From an uncultured Ruminiclostridium sp. (GTDB lineage: Bacteria > Bacillota > Clostridia > Oscillospirales > Ruminococcaceae): DNA of 64,000 nucleotides. Under the pieces are notes generated by a model. It was not told where the DNA came from. It saw nothing but the letters and a program-made list of their open reading frames with translations, and made no database searches. Location of the stretch: assembly GCA_934454635.1 (NCBI GenBank), contig CAKSFR010000013.1, positions 23,578 to 87,577 of the forward strand. The letters are read 5' to 3'. Positions 15,993 to 23,538 of this stretch are shown piece after piece. Within the stretch, counting starts at the first letter, position 1. Every line of letters starts with the position of its first letter. The translations under genes and the position numbers were made by a program.

Positions 15993-17711
15993 TCAGCCGT
16001 TGACAATCTTTGTGAACGCCTCGGCGTACTTCGCCTGAAGCGCTGCGGCTTCTTCGTTCGTCTTTCCTACGGTAGTGTAGTAGATCTTTATCTTCGGCTC
16101 TGTACCCGACGGACGGATAACAAGGCTTGCGCCGCCCTCAAGATAAAGCGTGATAACATTGGACTTAGGAAGATTTATAGCAGTCTTTGCGCCCGAAATA
16201 AGGTCGGTCTTTTCCGACGCTTCATAGTCAGCCATCGCAATTACCTTTGCGCCCGCAATCTCCTTAGGATAATCCGTTCTCATGCGGTTCATTATCTCCT
16301 GCATCTTCGCCATGCCCGAAGCGCCTTCAAATGCAAAATTGTCCAGCTTGTTGCAGTACGAGCCGTATTCCTCGTACATTTTCTTTCTCGCGTCAATAAG
16401 CGAAATCCCCTGAGCGCGGTAGAACGCCGCCATTTCGCAGATAAGCATAGAGGCTACAACCGCGTCCTTGTCGCGCACATAGCTGCCCGCGAGATAGCCG
16501 TAGCTTTCTTCAAAACCGAAGATGTAGCGGTTTTCTTCGCCCTTTTCCTCTAAAAATCCTATCTGTTCGCCGATGAACTTAAAGCCCGTGAGAACCTCGA
16601 TAAGCTCAACGCCGTACTTCTTGGCGATCGGCTTTGTAATGTCGGAGGTAACTATCGTCTTTACTGCGATCGGATCCTTCGGCATTGTTCCGAGCGCAAT
16701 TCTTTCCTTTGCAACGTATTCGAGCAGCATTGCGCCGACTTCGTTGCCTGTAAATAAAGCGTAATCGTCGCCGTCGGGAACTGCGATACCTACGCGGTCG
16801 CAGTCGGGATCGGTCGCGAGCAGGAGGTCGGGCTTCTCTTTTTTGCAGAGTTCAAGTCCGAGCCGAAGCGCCTCGCGAATCTCGGGGTTCGGATAAGGGC
16901 AGGTCGAGAAAGTTCCGTCGGGCTTTTCCTGCTCGGGAACAACAACGACATTCTTTATGCCGATTTCGTCAAGAATGCGACGAACGGGCTTGTTGCCTGT
17001 ACCGTTAAGGGGCGTGTAGACAACCTTTAAGCCTGCGGTAGCGCAAACATCGGGGTGAAGCGACTGCTTCTTAACTTCCGCCATGTATGCGTCGATAATG
17101 TCGCTTCCGATATACTCGATCTTGCCCTCTGCGCGCGCAGCTTCAAAAGCTTCGCTCTTAATTCCCTCAAAAACGTCGATTTTGTTTATCTCGGCGAGAA
17201 CTCTGTCCGCTGCGTCAATAGTAAGCTGGCAGCCGTCGGAGCCGTATACCTTATATCCGTTGTATTTAGCGGGGTTATGCGAAGCCGTAACCATTACGCC
17301 CGCGTCGCACTTGCAGGCGCGAACAGCCCAAGAAAGCATAGGCGTCGGCATAAGCTCGGTGTAAATATAAACCTTTATTCCGTTTGCGGCGAGAACCTCG
17401 GCAACAGACTTTGCGAAGTAATCGGATTTGATACGGCTGTCGTATGAAACGGCAACAGCCGCGCCCTCGGGCTTTACCTGCTTTAAATAAGCGGCAAGAC
17501 CCTGTGTAGCCTTACAAACGGTGTAGTAATTCATGCGGTTCGTGCCCGCGCCGATAACGCCGCGCAGACCGCCGGTTCCAAATTCAAGCTCGCGGTAGAA
17601 ACGGTCGGAAATCTCTTCTTCCTGACCCTTGATTTTCTCAAGCTCGGTTTTAAGATCGGGGTCGGCAACCGCTTTTTCAAGCCAGAGCTTATAGAGTTCG
17701 TTTTTATCCAT
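15993..17711 (-). CDS. Phosphoglucomutase/phosphomannomutase
   Basis: A 572-residue alpha-D-phosphohexomutase that interconverts hexose 1- and 6-phosphates. All four family loops are present: the phosphoserine loop VMVTASHNPAKYNGYKVYG, the metal loop LLATDPDCDRVGIAV, the sugar loop FGFEESYGYLAGSYV and the phosphate loop IRPSGTEPKIKIYY. The length and TASHNP context fit the PgcA/PgmB-type Firmicutes enzyme. A longer frame opens at 17822, but GCGGAAAGGACAC precedes the ATG at 17711, and the promoter -10 box lies at 17811-17816. Confidence 0.96.
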   Translation of the reverse strand: MDKNELYKLWLEKAVADPDLKTELEKIKGQEEEISDRFYRELEFGTGGLRGVIGAGTNRMNYYTVCKATQGLAAYLKQVKPEGAAVAVSYDSRIKSDYFAKSVAEVLAANGIKVYIYTELMPTPMLSWAVRACKCDAGVMVTASHNPAKYNGYKVYGSDGCQLTIDAADRVLAEINKIDVFEGIKSEAFEAARAEGKIEYIGSDIIDAYMAEVKKQSLHPDVCATAGLKVVYTPLNGTGNKPVRRILDEIGIKNVVVVPEQEKPDGTFSTCPYPNPEIREALRLGLELCKKEKPDLLLATDPDCDRVGIAVPDGDDYALFTGNEVGAMLLEYVAKERIALGTMPKDPIAVKTIVTSDITKPIAKKYGVELIEVLTGFKFIGEQIGFLEEKGEENRYIFGFEESYGYLAGSYVRDKDAVVASMLICEMAAFYRAQGISLIDARKKMYEEYGSYCNKLDNFAFEGASGMAKMQEIMNRMRTDYPKEIAGAKVIAMADYEASEKTDLISGAKTAINLPKSNVITLYLEGGASLVIRPSGTEPKIKIYYTTVGKTNEEAAALQAKYAEAFTKIVNG

Positions 17712-17810
17712 AGAGTGTCCTTTCCGCAGATTTTTCTGCTTTAACTGTACAGACAGACGCGCGTGCGCACTGCCGAATTTTAAGGCAATCTCATAATTCC
17801 AATCAAAAAT

Positions 17811-17839
17811 ATTATAACACATAGGTTACAAAATTGCAA
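17811..17839 (-). promoter_or_regulatory. pgm promoter
   Basis: Minus strand TTGCAA (17834-17839), 17-bp spacer, TATAAT (17811-17816), about 100 bp upstream of the start codon. Confidence 0.75.
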
Positions 17840-17909
17840 CAGGCGGGGTATAAAAAAATCTCAGGCAGGACGCCCGGGTTTTGGGCAGATTTACGGGTAT
17901 TTCATAATG

Positions 17910-18389
17910 TTATTTCAGCAAATCGCACTCCATAATATATTCTTCCTCGTTTTCGCCGATAATTTCAAAGCCGACTTTTTTGTACATTTTTACGGCGTAG
18001 TTCGCTTTCTGAACGGCGAGAGAGGCTCTCGGGTATCCTCTCTTTCTGAGTTCGCCGAGCATTTCTCTCATAAGCGCCGTGCCTATTCCGAAATTGCGAT
18101 ACGGCTTGTACAGAGAGATAGCAAAGGACGGAACGCCGTCGGCGATATGCCCGTAATCGTTCATATCGCGTACCCATACCGCGCCGACGACCTTTTCATC
18201 GGCTTCGGCAACGAAGCATATATCGTCCTTCTCTCCGCCGAAATTTTTGATATATACCTGTAGGTCGGGCTGTTCGATTATAGATCTCGGCGGCGGGTCT
18301 ATCCCCGCGGGAATAAAAATCGCCTCATAAATAAAATCGTTCAGAAGATAATATTCATCTTCACGAATTTTTCTGATACGGTAGTTCAT
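17910..18389 (-). CDS. GNAT family N-acetyltransferase
   Basis: A 159-residue acetyl-CoA-dependent transferase. The acetyl-CoA-binding motif A is YRNFGIGTALMREMLGELRK. Upstream strands read DICFVAEADEKVVGAVWVRD, and the C-terminal motif B is NYAVKMYKKVGFEIIGE. The substrate cannot be read from the sequence. It is a single-gene unit with its own promoter. Confidence 0.92.
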   Translation of the reverse strand: MNYRIRKIREDEYYLLNDFIYEAIFIPAGIDPPPRSIIEQPDLQVYIKNFGGEKDDICFVAEADEKVVGAVWVRDMNDYGHIADGVPSFAISLYKPYRNFGIGTALMREMLGELRKRGYPRASLAVQKANYAVKMYKKVGFEIIGENEEEYIMECDLLK

Positions 18390-18469
18390 AGGTTATCCTC
18401 CCCTTGTTTCCGCGCCGATACCGGTTTTCAATCTTCACGCGGACGCTGTATGTTATAAAAATCGGTATA

Positions 18470-18498
18470 ATTATATCATACTTTTTTTGGAAAATCAA
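18470..18498 (-). promoter_or_regulatory. Promoter of the GNAT gene
   Basis: Minus strand TTGATT (18493-18498), 17-bp spacer, TATAAT (18470-18475). Confidence 0.7.
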
Positions 18499-18547
18499 CG
18501 CTCACGCTTTAAAGTTCCAAAAGTGTTAAAATATTTTTAAAAAGCTA

Positions 18548-18578
18548 TTGACTCTGACGTTACGTTATAGTATATAAT
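18548..18578 (+). promoter_or_regulatory. MerR-type promoter with 19-bp spacer
   Basis: TTGACT (18548-18553) and TATAAT (18573-18578) are separated by 19 bp, the over-long spacing that MerR activators correct by DNA distortion. The spacer holds the near-symmetrical CTGACGTTACGTTATAG. It precedes the MerR/TipAS gene, implying autoactivation. Confidence 0.8.
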
Positions 18579-18600
18579 AACAATCAAGGGAGGCGGTATT

Positions 18601-19344
18601 ATGAAAATGCACATAAAGGAATTTGCGGAGCTTTCGGGTGTGAGCGTGCGCACGCTGCACTATTACGACGAAATCGGACTGTTAAAGCCGTCGGCTGTTG
18701 ACGAACAGAACGGCTATCGCTTTTATGATGAGCGCTGTCTTGAGCGTATGCAGGAGATTTTGTTCTATCGCGAGCTTGATTTTCCGCTGAGGGACATTCA
18801 GATGATACTAACCTCTCCCGATTATGACAAACAGGCTGCGCTTAAAGAGCAGAAATGCCTGCTTACGCTCAAAAAAGAGCGGCTCGAGCGGCTAATCTCG
18901 GCTCTCGACGGCGCTATGAAAGGAGCAGATCTATCCATGAACATATTTGATAACAGCGAATTTGAGGCAAAACGCGGCGAATACGCCAAAGAGGCAAAAG
19001 AAAAATGGGGCACGACCGCAGCATACAAGGAATTCGCCGAAAAAACCAAAAATTACACAAAAGAAAAGCAAAACGAGGTGACTACGGCTATGGACGGCAT
19101 TATGGCGGAGTTCGCGGAGTGCGCGAAAAGCGGCTTCGCGCCCGAAAGCGGAAAGGCGCAGGCGCTCGTAAAGAAATTGCAGGATTTCATCACCGAAAAC
19201 TGCTATAACTGCACCAAAGAAGTACTGTCGGGACTTGGCGAAATGTACACCGCGGACGAACGGTTCACAAAGAATATTGACCGCCACGGCAGCGGCACGG
19301 CAGAATTTATAAACCGAGCTGTTAAGGTATACTGTACGGATTAA
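18601..19344 (+). CDS. MerR family regulator with TipAS drug-sensing domain
   Basis: A 247-residue protein. Residues 1-70 are the MerR winged helix (MHIKEFAELSGVSVRTLHYY, DEIGLLKPSAVDEQNGYRFY). Residues 75-110 are a coiled-coil dimerisation helix. Residues 115-247 are a TipAS-like helical domain (YAKEAKEKWGTTAAYKEF, then IDRHGSGTAEFINRAVKVYC). TipA/Mta-type proteins activate promoters on binding thiopeptides or other drugs. The gene is preceded by AAGGGAGGCGG and by a 19-bp-spacer promoter. No drug-efflux gene is adjacent, so regulated targets other than itself are not visible here. Confidence 0.92.
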   Translation: MKMHIKEFAELSGVSVRTLHYYDEIGLLKPSAVDEQNGYRFYDERCLERMQEILFYRELDFPLRDIQMILTSPDYDKQAALKEQKCLLTLKKERLERLISALDGAMKGADLSMNIFDNSEFEAKRGEYAKEAKEKWGTTAAYKEFAEKTKNYTKEKQNEVTTAMDGIMAEFAECAKSGFAPESGKAQALVKKLQDFITENCYNCTKEVLSGLGEMYTADERFTKNIDRHGSGTAEFINRAVKVYCTD

Positions 19345-19364
19345 ACAAGATGAACCGAAGTTCA

Positions 19365-19396
19365 GGGGACGTCGCGCAAAAAGGGACGTCCCCTTT
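19365..19396 (+). terminator. Terminator of the MerR gene
   Basis: GGGGACGTC (19365-19373) pairs with GACGTCCCC (19385-19393), followed by TTTA. Confidence 0.75.
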
Positions 19397-19570
19397 ACTT
19401 TGTGCGTCCCTAATATTACCGCGCCTTTCGCGCAGCCGCGAAGCATACCGCCGTTACGGCTGCGAACAAAACCTGATTTAAAAAAACGGAAAATATGTAT
19501 AATCCTCCCAAAAACGGTCAACATATTCTTGCAAGGGAAATTGCTTCAAAACGAAAGGAATGGTCACAAA

Positions 19571-20248
19571 ATGAAAAAAGCAAGATTCAGAAACGGTTTG
19601 CAGGGCAAGGGCTTCGCCGCAGCTCTTGTTTTAAGCATCGCCGCGGCGGGTCTTTCAACCTACGCCGCATATAACAGCGCAATGAACAAGCTCTCAGGCT
19701 CGGAAACAAGCGTCGGCGACGACAATGTTTATCTCTTTGAGCAGTCCGAGGAAGTCGGCAAGAACCAGACGGGCGTTCCCAAAGAAACGACCTCCGAGGC
19801 TGTCGCCGAACAGCCCGAGGAAGCCGCTCTCGTCTTTTCCAACCCCAAAACCATGCCTGTAACGGGGGAAGTCATTAACCCGTACAGCAGCGGTGAGCTT
19901 GTCAAAAACGAAACGCTCGGCGTCTGGAAGACCCACGACGGCGCGGACATTGCCGCTGAGCAGGGCGCAGCCGTCGCCGCGTGCATGAAAGGCAAGGTAA
20001 CCGAAGTCAACAACGACCCGCTCTGGGGAATCTGCGTCGTGATCGACCACGGCGACGGCGTTATCGGGCACTACTGCTCGCTTGCGCAGACCGTCAACGT
20101 AAAGGTCGGTCAGGAAGTCAAAATGGGCGAGATCATCGGACAGGTCGGAAATACCGCCGAAATCGAATGCAAGCTCGATTCGCACCTGCATTTCGGCATG
20201 ACCAAAGACGGCGCGTGGATAGACCCCGTGGCGTTTATCGGCGAATAA
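19571..20248 (+). CDS. SpoIIQ-like M23 (LytM) peptidase-domain protein
   Basis: A 225-residue membrane-anchored protein. A single N-terminal transmembrane segment (GFAAALVLSIAAAGLSTYAA) is followed by an acidic linker and a LytM domain. The metal-binding residues are kept, with HDGAD and the HLHFGM motif; GHYCSL also fits the fold. Clostridial SpoIIQ, unlike the Bacillus protein, keeps these residues. In sporulation SpoIIQ bridges the forespore membrane to SpoIIIAH. The identification rests on layout and on the neighbouring sigF operon; other M23 endopeptidases are possible. I use the ATG at 19571 after GAAAGGAATGG. Confidence 0.75.
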   Translation: MKKARFRNGLQGKGFAAALVLSIAAAGLSTYAAYNSAMNKLSGSETSVGDDNVYLFEQSEEVGKNQTGVPKETTSEAVAEQPEEAALVFSNPKTMPVTGEVINPYSSGELVKNETLGVWKTHDGADIAAEQGAAVAACMKGKVTEVNNDPLWGICVVIDHGDGVIGHYCSLAQTVNVKVGQEVKMGEIIGQVGNTAEIECKLDSHLHFGMTKDGAWIDPVAFIGE

Positions 20249-20252
20249 CATT

Positions 20253-20292
20253 ATCCGCTTTTCGGACGCTTTCCGAAAGGCGGATTTTTTTT
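20253..20292 (+). terminator. Terminator of the M23 gene
   Basis: A 14-bp stem: 20253-20266 pairs with 20272-20285 with one T-G wobble. The loop is CGCTT, followed by a run of eight T. Confidence 0.9.
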
Positions 20293-20339
20293 GCGGAGCG
20301 CAGCTCGTAAGGACAGAGCGGAAGTGCCATAGGTGCGGC

Positions 20340-20475
20340 AAAATCGGCGGGGCGCGCACGCGCCCTTTTGTTTCGCGAAGCGAAACAAAAGGGCAGCGCG
20401 GCGAAGCCGCGCTGCTGCCGCAAGCCGCCGAAGGCGGCTTGCGGCGCGCGTGCGCGCCCCCTCGCCGATTTCACA
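20340..20475. repeat. Cloverleaf intergenic element, copy C
   Basis: Outer stem GGGGCGCGCACGCG (20349-20362) pairs with 20447-20460 over 14 bp. Hairpin 1 is 14 bp with a sequence unlike other copies (CCCTTTTGTTTCGC, loop GAA; 20363-20376 with 20380-20393). Hairpin 2 is 9 bp (20394-20402 with 20406-20414). Hairpin 3 is 13 bp (20417-20429 with 20433-20445). GCCGATTT-type flanks occur on both sides, so orientation is unclear. No 3' module is seen. It lies between the convergent 3' ends of the M23 gene and sigF. Confidence 0.8.
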
Positions 20476-20569
20476 AACCCCGCCGAAGCGCAGCCGCCGA
20501 TTTTGCCGGACGTACCGTCCCGCCGTCGCACAAGCATTGAACGAAAACCGGCAGCGTTAAAGGCGGGCG

Positions 20570-21220
20570 CTACACCAACAGCTCCCGCAAGCCGTCGAGT
20601 ATTTTCTTCTCGCGGCGCGATACCTGAACCTGCGTAAGTCCGAGCTCTTTTCCCGTTTCACTCTGGGTCTTTCCTTTCCAGTAGCGCAGGTATATCAGCC
20701 GCCTGTCCTCCGCTCCGAGCCTGCAAAGGCACTGCTCAAGCGCGATACGCTCCGTAGCTTTCGCCTGCGGCGCTTCGACGGGCAGATCGTATTCCGAACC
20801 GTCGTCCTCGCCGCCCGTAAGCGAAAGCGCGGGCTGAGCGGCGGAGATTGCTTCGGTTATCTGCTCGGCGGATACCGAAAAATATTCCGCGAGTTCCGAA
20901 ATTGACGGGTCGTGCCCGTTTTTCAGCAGCTCCTCCCGCTTACGCATGACTTTAAGAGAAAGCTCTTTCAGCCCGCGGCTCACTTTAACCGTACCGCCGT
21001 CGCGGAATAACCGCTTTATCTCTCCCAGTATGACAGGCACGGCATAGGTCGAGAACTTAAGTCCTCGCCCTTCGTCAAAGCCCTTTGCCGCCTTTACAAG
21101 TCCCATGCAGCCCGCAGAATACAGCTCCTCGTATTCAATTCCACGTCCGCGGAAGCGGTTCGCAAGAGAGTGCACAAGTCCCAGATTTTCTTCAATAAAT
21201 TTATCGCTCAGTCTGTTCAT
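20570..21220 (-). CDS. sigF: Forespore sigma factor SigF
   Basis: A 216-residue sporulation sigma factor with regions 2-4. Region 2 reads YEELYSAGCMGLVKAAKGFD then LKFSTYAVPVILGEIKRLFR. Region 3 contains VKVSRGLKELSLKVMRKREE, and region 4 ends ELGLTQVQVSRREKKILDGL. The order spoIIAA-spoIIAB-sigF identifies it as sigma F rather than sigma G. It becomes active in the forespore once SpoIIAB releases it. The start overlaps the end of spoIIAB by 20 bases, implying coupled translation. Confidence 0.95.
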   Translation of the reverse strand: MNRLSDKFIEENLGLVHSLANRFRGRGIEYEELYSAGCMGLVKAAKGFDEGRGLKFSTYAVPVILGEIKRLFRDGGTVKVSRGLKELSLKVMRKREELLKNGHDPSISELAEYFSVSAEQITEAISAAQPALSLTGGEDDGSEYDLPVEAPQAKATERIALEQCLCRLGAEDRRLIYLRYWKGKTQSETGKELGLTQVQVSRREKKILDGLRELLV

Positions 21221-21650
21221 TTCGTCCGTTCAGCCTTTTTATCATGGTTACGGTCGTACCCCTGCCTACCGTGCTGCGGACGGAAAGCTTGTCCATAAAG
21301 CTCTCCATTACCGCAAAGCCCAGTCCCGCGCGCTCCGTTTCGGGAGATGTCGTAAAAAGCGGCTCCATAGCCTTTTTCACGTCCGGGATACCGACGCCGC
21401 TGTCCTTTATTTTTATGTACAGGCTGTCCTTGCCGACAATGCGAAGCTGAATCGAAATATCCCCTATTCTGTCGGGGTAGGCGTGAACGATACAGTTTGT
21501 GACAGCCTCGGAAACGGCTGATTTTATGTCGCTTATCTCCTCGATTGTCGGGTCAAGCTGCGCGGCAAACGCTGCCACGCACATTCTCGCGAGAGATTCG
21601 TTTTTTGAATATCCCGCAATCGTCATTTTCATGTAATTCGTTACTTCCAT
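21201..21650 (-). CDS. spoIIAB: Anti-sigma F factor SpoIIAB
   Basis: A 149-residue GHKL-fold serine kinase that holds sigma F inactive and phosphorylates SpoIIAA. The N box is SEAVTNCIVHAYPD (E48, N52), the G1 box is IKDSGVGIPD (residues 81-90), the ATP-lid region is PLFTTSPETERAGLGFAVME and the last strand is STVGRGTTVTM. It starts 5 bp after the spoIIAA stop codon. Confidence 0.96.
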   Translation of the reverse strand: MEVTNYMKMTIAGYSKNESLARMCVAAFAAQLDPTIEEISDIKSAVSEAVTNCIVHAYPDRIGDISIQLRIVGKDSLYIKIKDSGVGIPDVKKAMEPLFTTSPETERAGLGFAVMESFMDKLSVRSTVGRGTTVTMIKRLNGRNEQTER

Positions 21651-21655
21651 TTTTG

Positions 21656-21967
21656 TTATCCTTTCCGTACCGCAATAAGCCTGTCCAGACCCGCTATCCG
21701 TATCATCTTACTTACGGGCGGCTTTGGGTTTACTACCATTATTCTCCCGTTCCAGCCCGCAATCGTGCGTATTCTTCCGAGAATAAGCCCTATTCCCGAG
21801 CTGTCCATAAAATCCACGCCGCCAAAGTCCATTACCAGCAGCTTCGGCGTAGAGCGCTCCAGCTCTCCGTCAATGAAAAAGCGCATTTCCGCCGCGCTGT
21901 GATGGTCGATCTCACCGCTGAGATATGCAAAAAGGCACTCGCCCTCGGTTTTTAGCTGTACCGACAT
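21656..21967 (-). CDS. spoIIAA: Anti-anti-sigma factor SpoIIAA
   Basis: A 103-residue STAS-domain protein. The phosphorylation loop is VDFMDSSGIGLILGR, with S56 and S57; S57 aligns with the serine phosphorylated in Bacillus. Unphosphorylated SpoIIAA displaces SpoIIAB from sigma F. It is the first gene of the operon, preceded by GCAAAGGAGAAAAG. A sigma-H-like AGGA block lies upstream of a TATAATATGAAAT region, but the match to the sigma H consensus is partial. Confidence 0.96.
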   Translation of the reverse strand: MSVQLKTEGECLFAYLSGEIDHHSAAEMRFFIDGELERSTPKLLVMDFGGVDFMDSSGIGLILGRIRTIAGWNGRIMVVNPKPPVSKMIRIAGLDRLIAVRKG

Positions 21968-22082
21968 TTCTTTTCTCCTTTGCTTTTTTGTTATTTCATA
22001 TTATACCGCCTGTCCTGCGCGAATTATGTCGGAACAAGGGAACTGCCGCAAAATAATTCATTTTTTCCGCATAGCAAAAAAT

Positions 22083-22107
22083 CCCCGAAAGCATTACGCT
22101 TTCGGGG
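22083..22107 (-). terminator. Terminator downstream of the zinc-ribbon lipoprotein gene
   Basis: CCCCGAAAGC (22083-22092) pairs with GCTTTCGGGG (22098-22107). On the minus strand the stem is followed by ATTTTTTGC. Confidence 0.85.
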
Positions 22108-22128
22108 AAATTCGGTTTATTCGTTTTT

Positions 22129-22210
22129 ATACTCAGCGCCAATTAAAAGCTATACAAAAATCGAGTATAAGCTTTGCACATTAGGAATTAGTATTATCGG
22201 CGCTTAGTAT
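22129..22210. mobile_element. MITE-like short element, copy 2
   Basis: 82 bp bounded by ATACTCAGCGCCAAT and ATCGGCGCTTAGTAT. The terminal repeats match at 11 of the outer 12 positions. Bases 22129-22170 match the reverse complement of the right part of copy 1 (13423-13468) with few differences. It sits between a terminator and the 3' end of the lipoprotein gene at 22217. Confidence 0.6.
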
Positions 22211-22216
22211 TAGGGA

Positions 22217-23245
22217 TTATTTCAGCACCTTTCCGCAGGCGGAGCAAAATCCTGCGTCTGCGGGAGCTTCAGCGCCGCACGCGGGGCAATATTTCACCGC
22301 GTCCGAGGTCTGGAAATAGCCGCTTTCTTCGTCAGACTCCGAGGTTTCGGCAGGCTTTACGGGAGCTGTCGGCATTACCGCCGCAGGCATTTCCGAGGCA
22401 GCTTCGGGGACCTCCGCCATTTCACGCTCGGGTTCGGGACGAACAGGCGCCGCAGGCTGAACAAAATTATTATTCTGCTCGGGAGCCGGCATATCGTAGG
22501 TTTCAAGCGAGATCTTCGGGAGCGCGGGCGTTCTGTTCTTGTTGATGAGAACAACTACTACCGCAGCAGCCGCGCCGACGACAACCACGATTCCCACAAT
22601 TATAAGTATCGTCGCAAGAGAACCTCCCGCAGTCTTATAGTCAAGCGTCATGTCTATGCTCTTGACCTCGCCGCAGGCAACGTCTATAAGATCCCAGTAA
22701 ACCGAACCGTCACTGTCCTTTATTCCGTTCGTATTTACGATCTCAGCGCTTTCGGGAGGCGTAAGACGAAAACGGAAGTTCAGCATTTCTTTCATCTGCT
22801 GCGCGTTTTCGACCGGCTCTGAAGCTGCCGTTATTTTTACGTTCGCCTTTGTAACTCCGCCCTCGTTAACAAGAGTAATTGAGAACGTTTCGTTTGAGCT
22901 TTCAAATAATGTGCCGCTTTCGATAATCTCGGCTGCCGACGTTTCCCGGTAATATCTCATTCCCGAATAGGTCTTTGAGTCGATAGTTCTTGTAAGCGGC
23001 TCGGCTTTCCAGTCACCAGATTCCGCGTCCATCTGTTCCTTAAGGCTTTCCGCCGCTTCCTCGGGAGTCATATCCATCGATTCAAGCGTTTCGTTTTCCA
23101 TGGCAAGATCCATATAAACCCTTACCACGCCGTCGTCGCGGAACACTATTCCCATTTCCGTGTCTACGCATGAGCAGAGCAGCGCTGTCATAAGCGCAAA
23201 CGCAGCCACAGCCGCAGCGCGCTTTATCTTCTTCATAAGTGTCAT
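22217..23245 (-). CDS. Membrane lipoprotein with LppM-like domain and zinc ribbon
   Basis: A 342-residue protein. The N-terminus MTLMKKIKRAAAVAAFALMT leads into a lipobox-like LLCSC, predicting a lipid-anchored cysteine. Residues 30-215 resemble the LppM/DUF3153 domain (VDTEMGIVFRDDGVVRVYMD, then LNFRFRLTPPESAEIV). One transmembrane helix follows (ILIIVGIVVVVGAAAAVVVV), then a Pro/Glu-rich linker and a C-terminal double-CxxC zinc ribbon (YCPACGAEAP, GFCSACGKVLK). The lipobox and the helix together would place the LppM part outside and the ribbon inside. Function unknown. Confidence 0.8.
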   Translation of the reverse strand: MTLMKKIKRAAAVAAFALMTALLCSCVDTEMGIVFRDDGVVRVYMDLAMENETLESMDMTPEEAAESLKEQMDAESGDWKAEPLTRTIDSKTYSGMRYYRETSAAEIIESGTLFESSNETFSITLVNEGGVTKANVKITAASEPVENAQQMKEMLNFRFRLTPPESAEIVNTNGIKDSDGSVYWDLIDVACGEVKSIDMTLDYKTAGGSLATILIIVGIVVVVGAAAAVVVVLINKNRTPALPKISLETYDMPAPEQNNNFVQPAAPVRPEPEREMAEVPEAASEMPAAVMPTAPVKPAETSESDEESGYFQTSDAVKYCPACGAEAPADAGFCSACGKVLK

Positions 23246-23318
23246 AAAAATTTACCTTTCCTTTCCGCATTTTGTTGAATTTAAGGGCTTTTTACCGTAA
23301 TTTGAATGTGCTAAGTTA

Positions 23319-23347
23319 ACTATATCATGTTTTTTTGAGTTTGTCAA
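23319..23347 (-). promoter_or_regulatory. Promoter of the LppM-like lipoprotein gene
   Basis: Minus strand TTGACA (23342-23347), 17-bp spacer, TATAGT (23319-23324). It is divergent from the gyrB promoter, 40 bp away. Confidence 0.8.
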
Positions 23348-23386
23348 ACACTTTTCTAAAATTAAATCCAATTTTATGAAAATTGC

Positions 23387-23415
23387 TTGCTATTTTTTTC
23401 GAAATGTGCTATACT
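23387..23415 (+). promoter_or_regulatory. gyrB promoter
   Basis: TTGCTA (23387-23392), 17-bp spacer, TATACT (23410-23415), about 120 bp before the gyrB start. Confidence 0.7.
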
Positions 23416-23538
23416 TAATATATACCATTTAAAAATATTATAATTATATTACAGTAATTCAGCCTTACGGCATTATTTTTTTGCCGAAAGCGCTTTGTTT
23501 TTGCGTAAAGGTTTTATACAGAAAGGCATGGTCAACAA

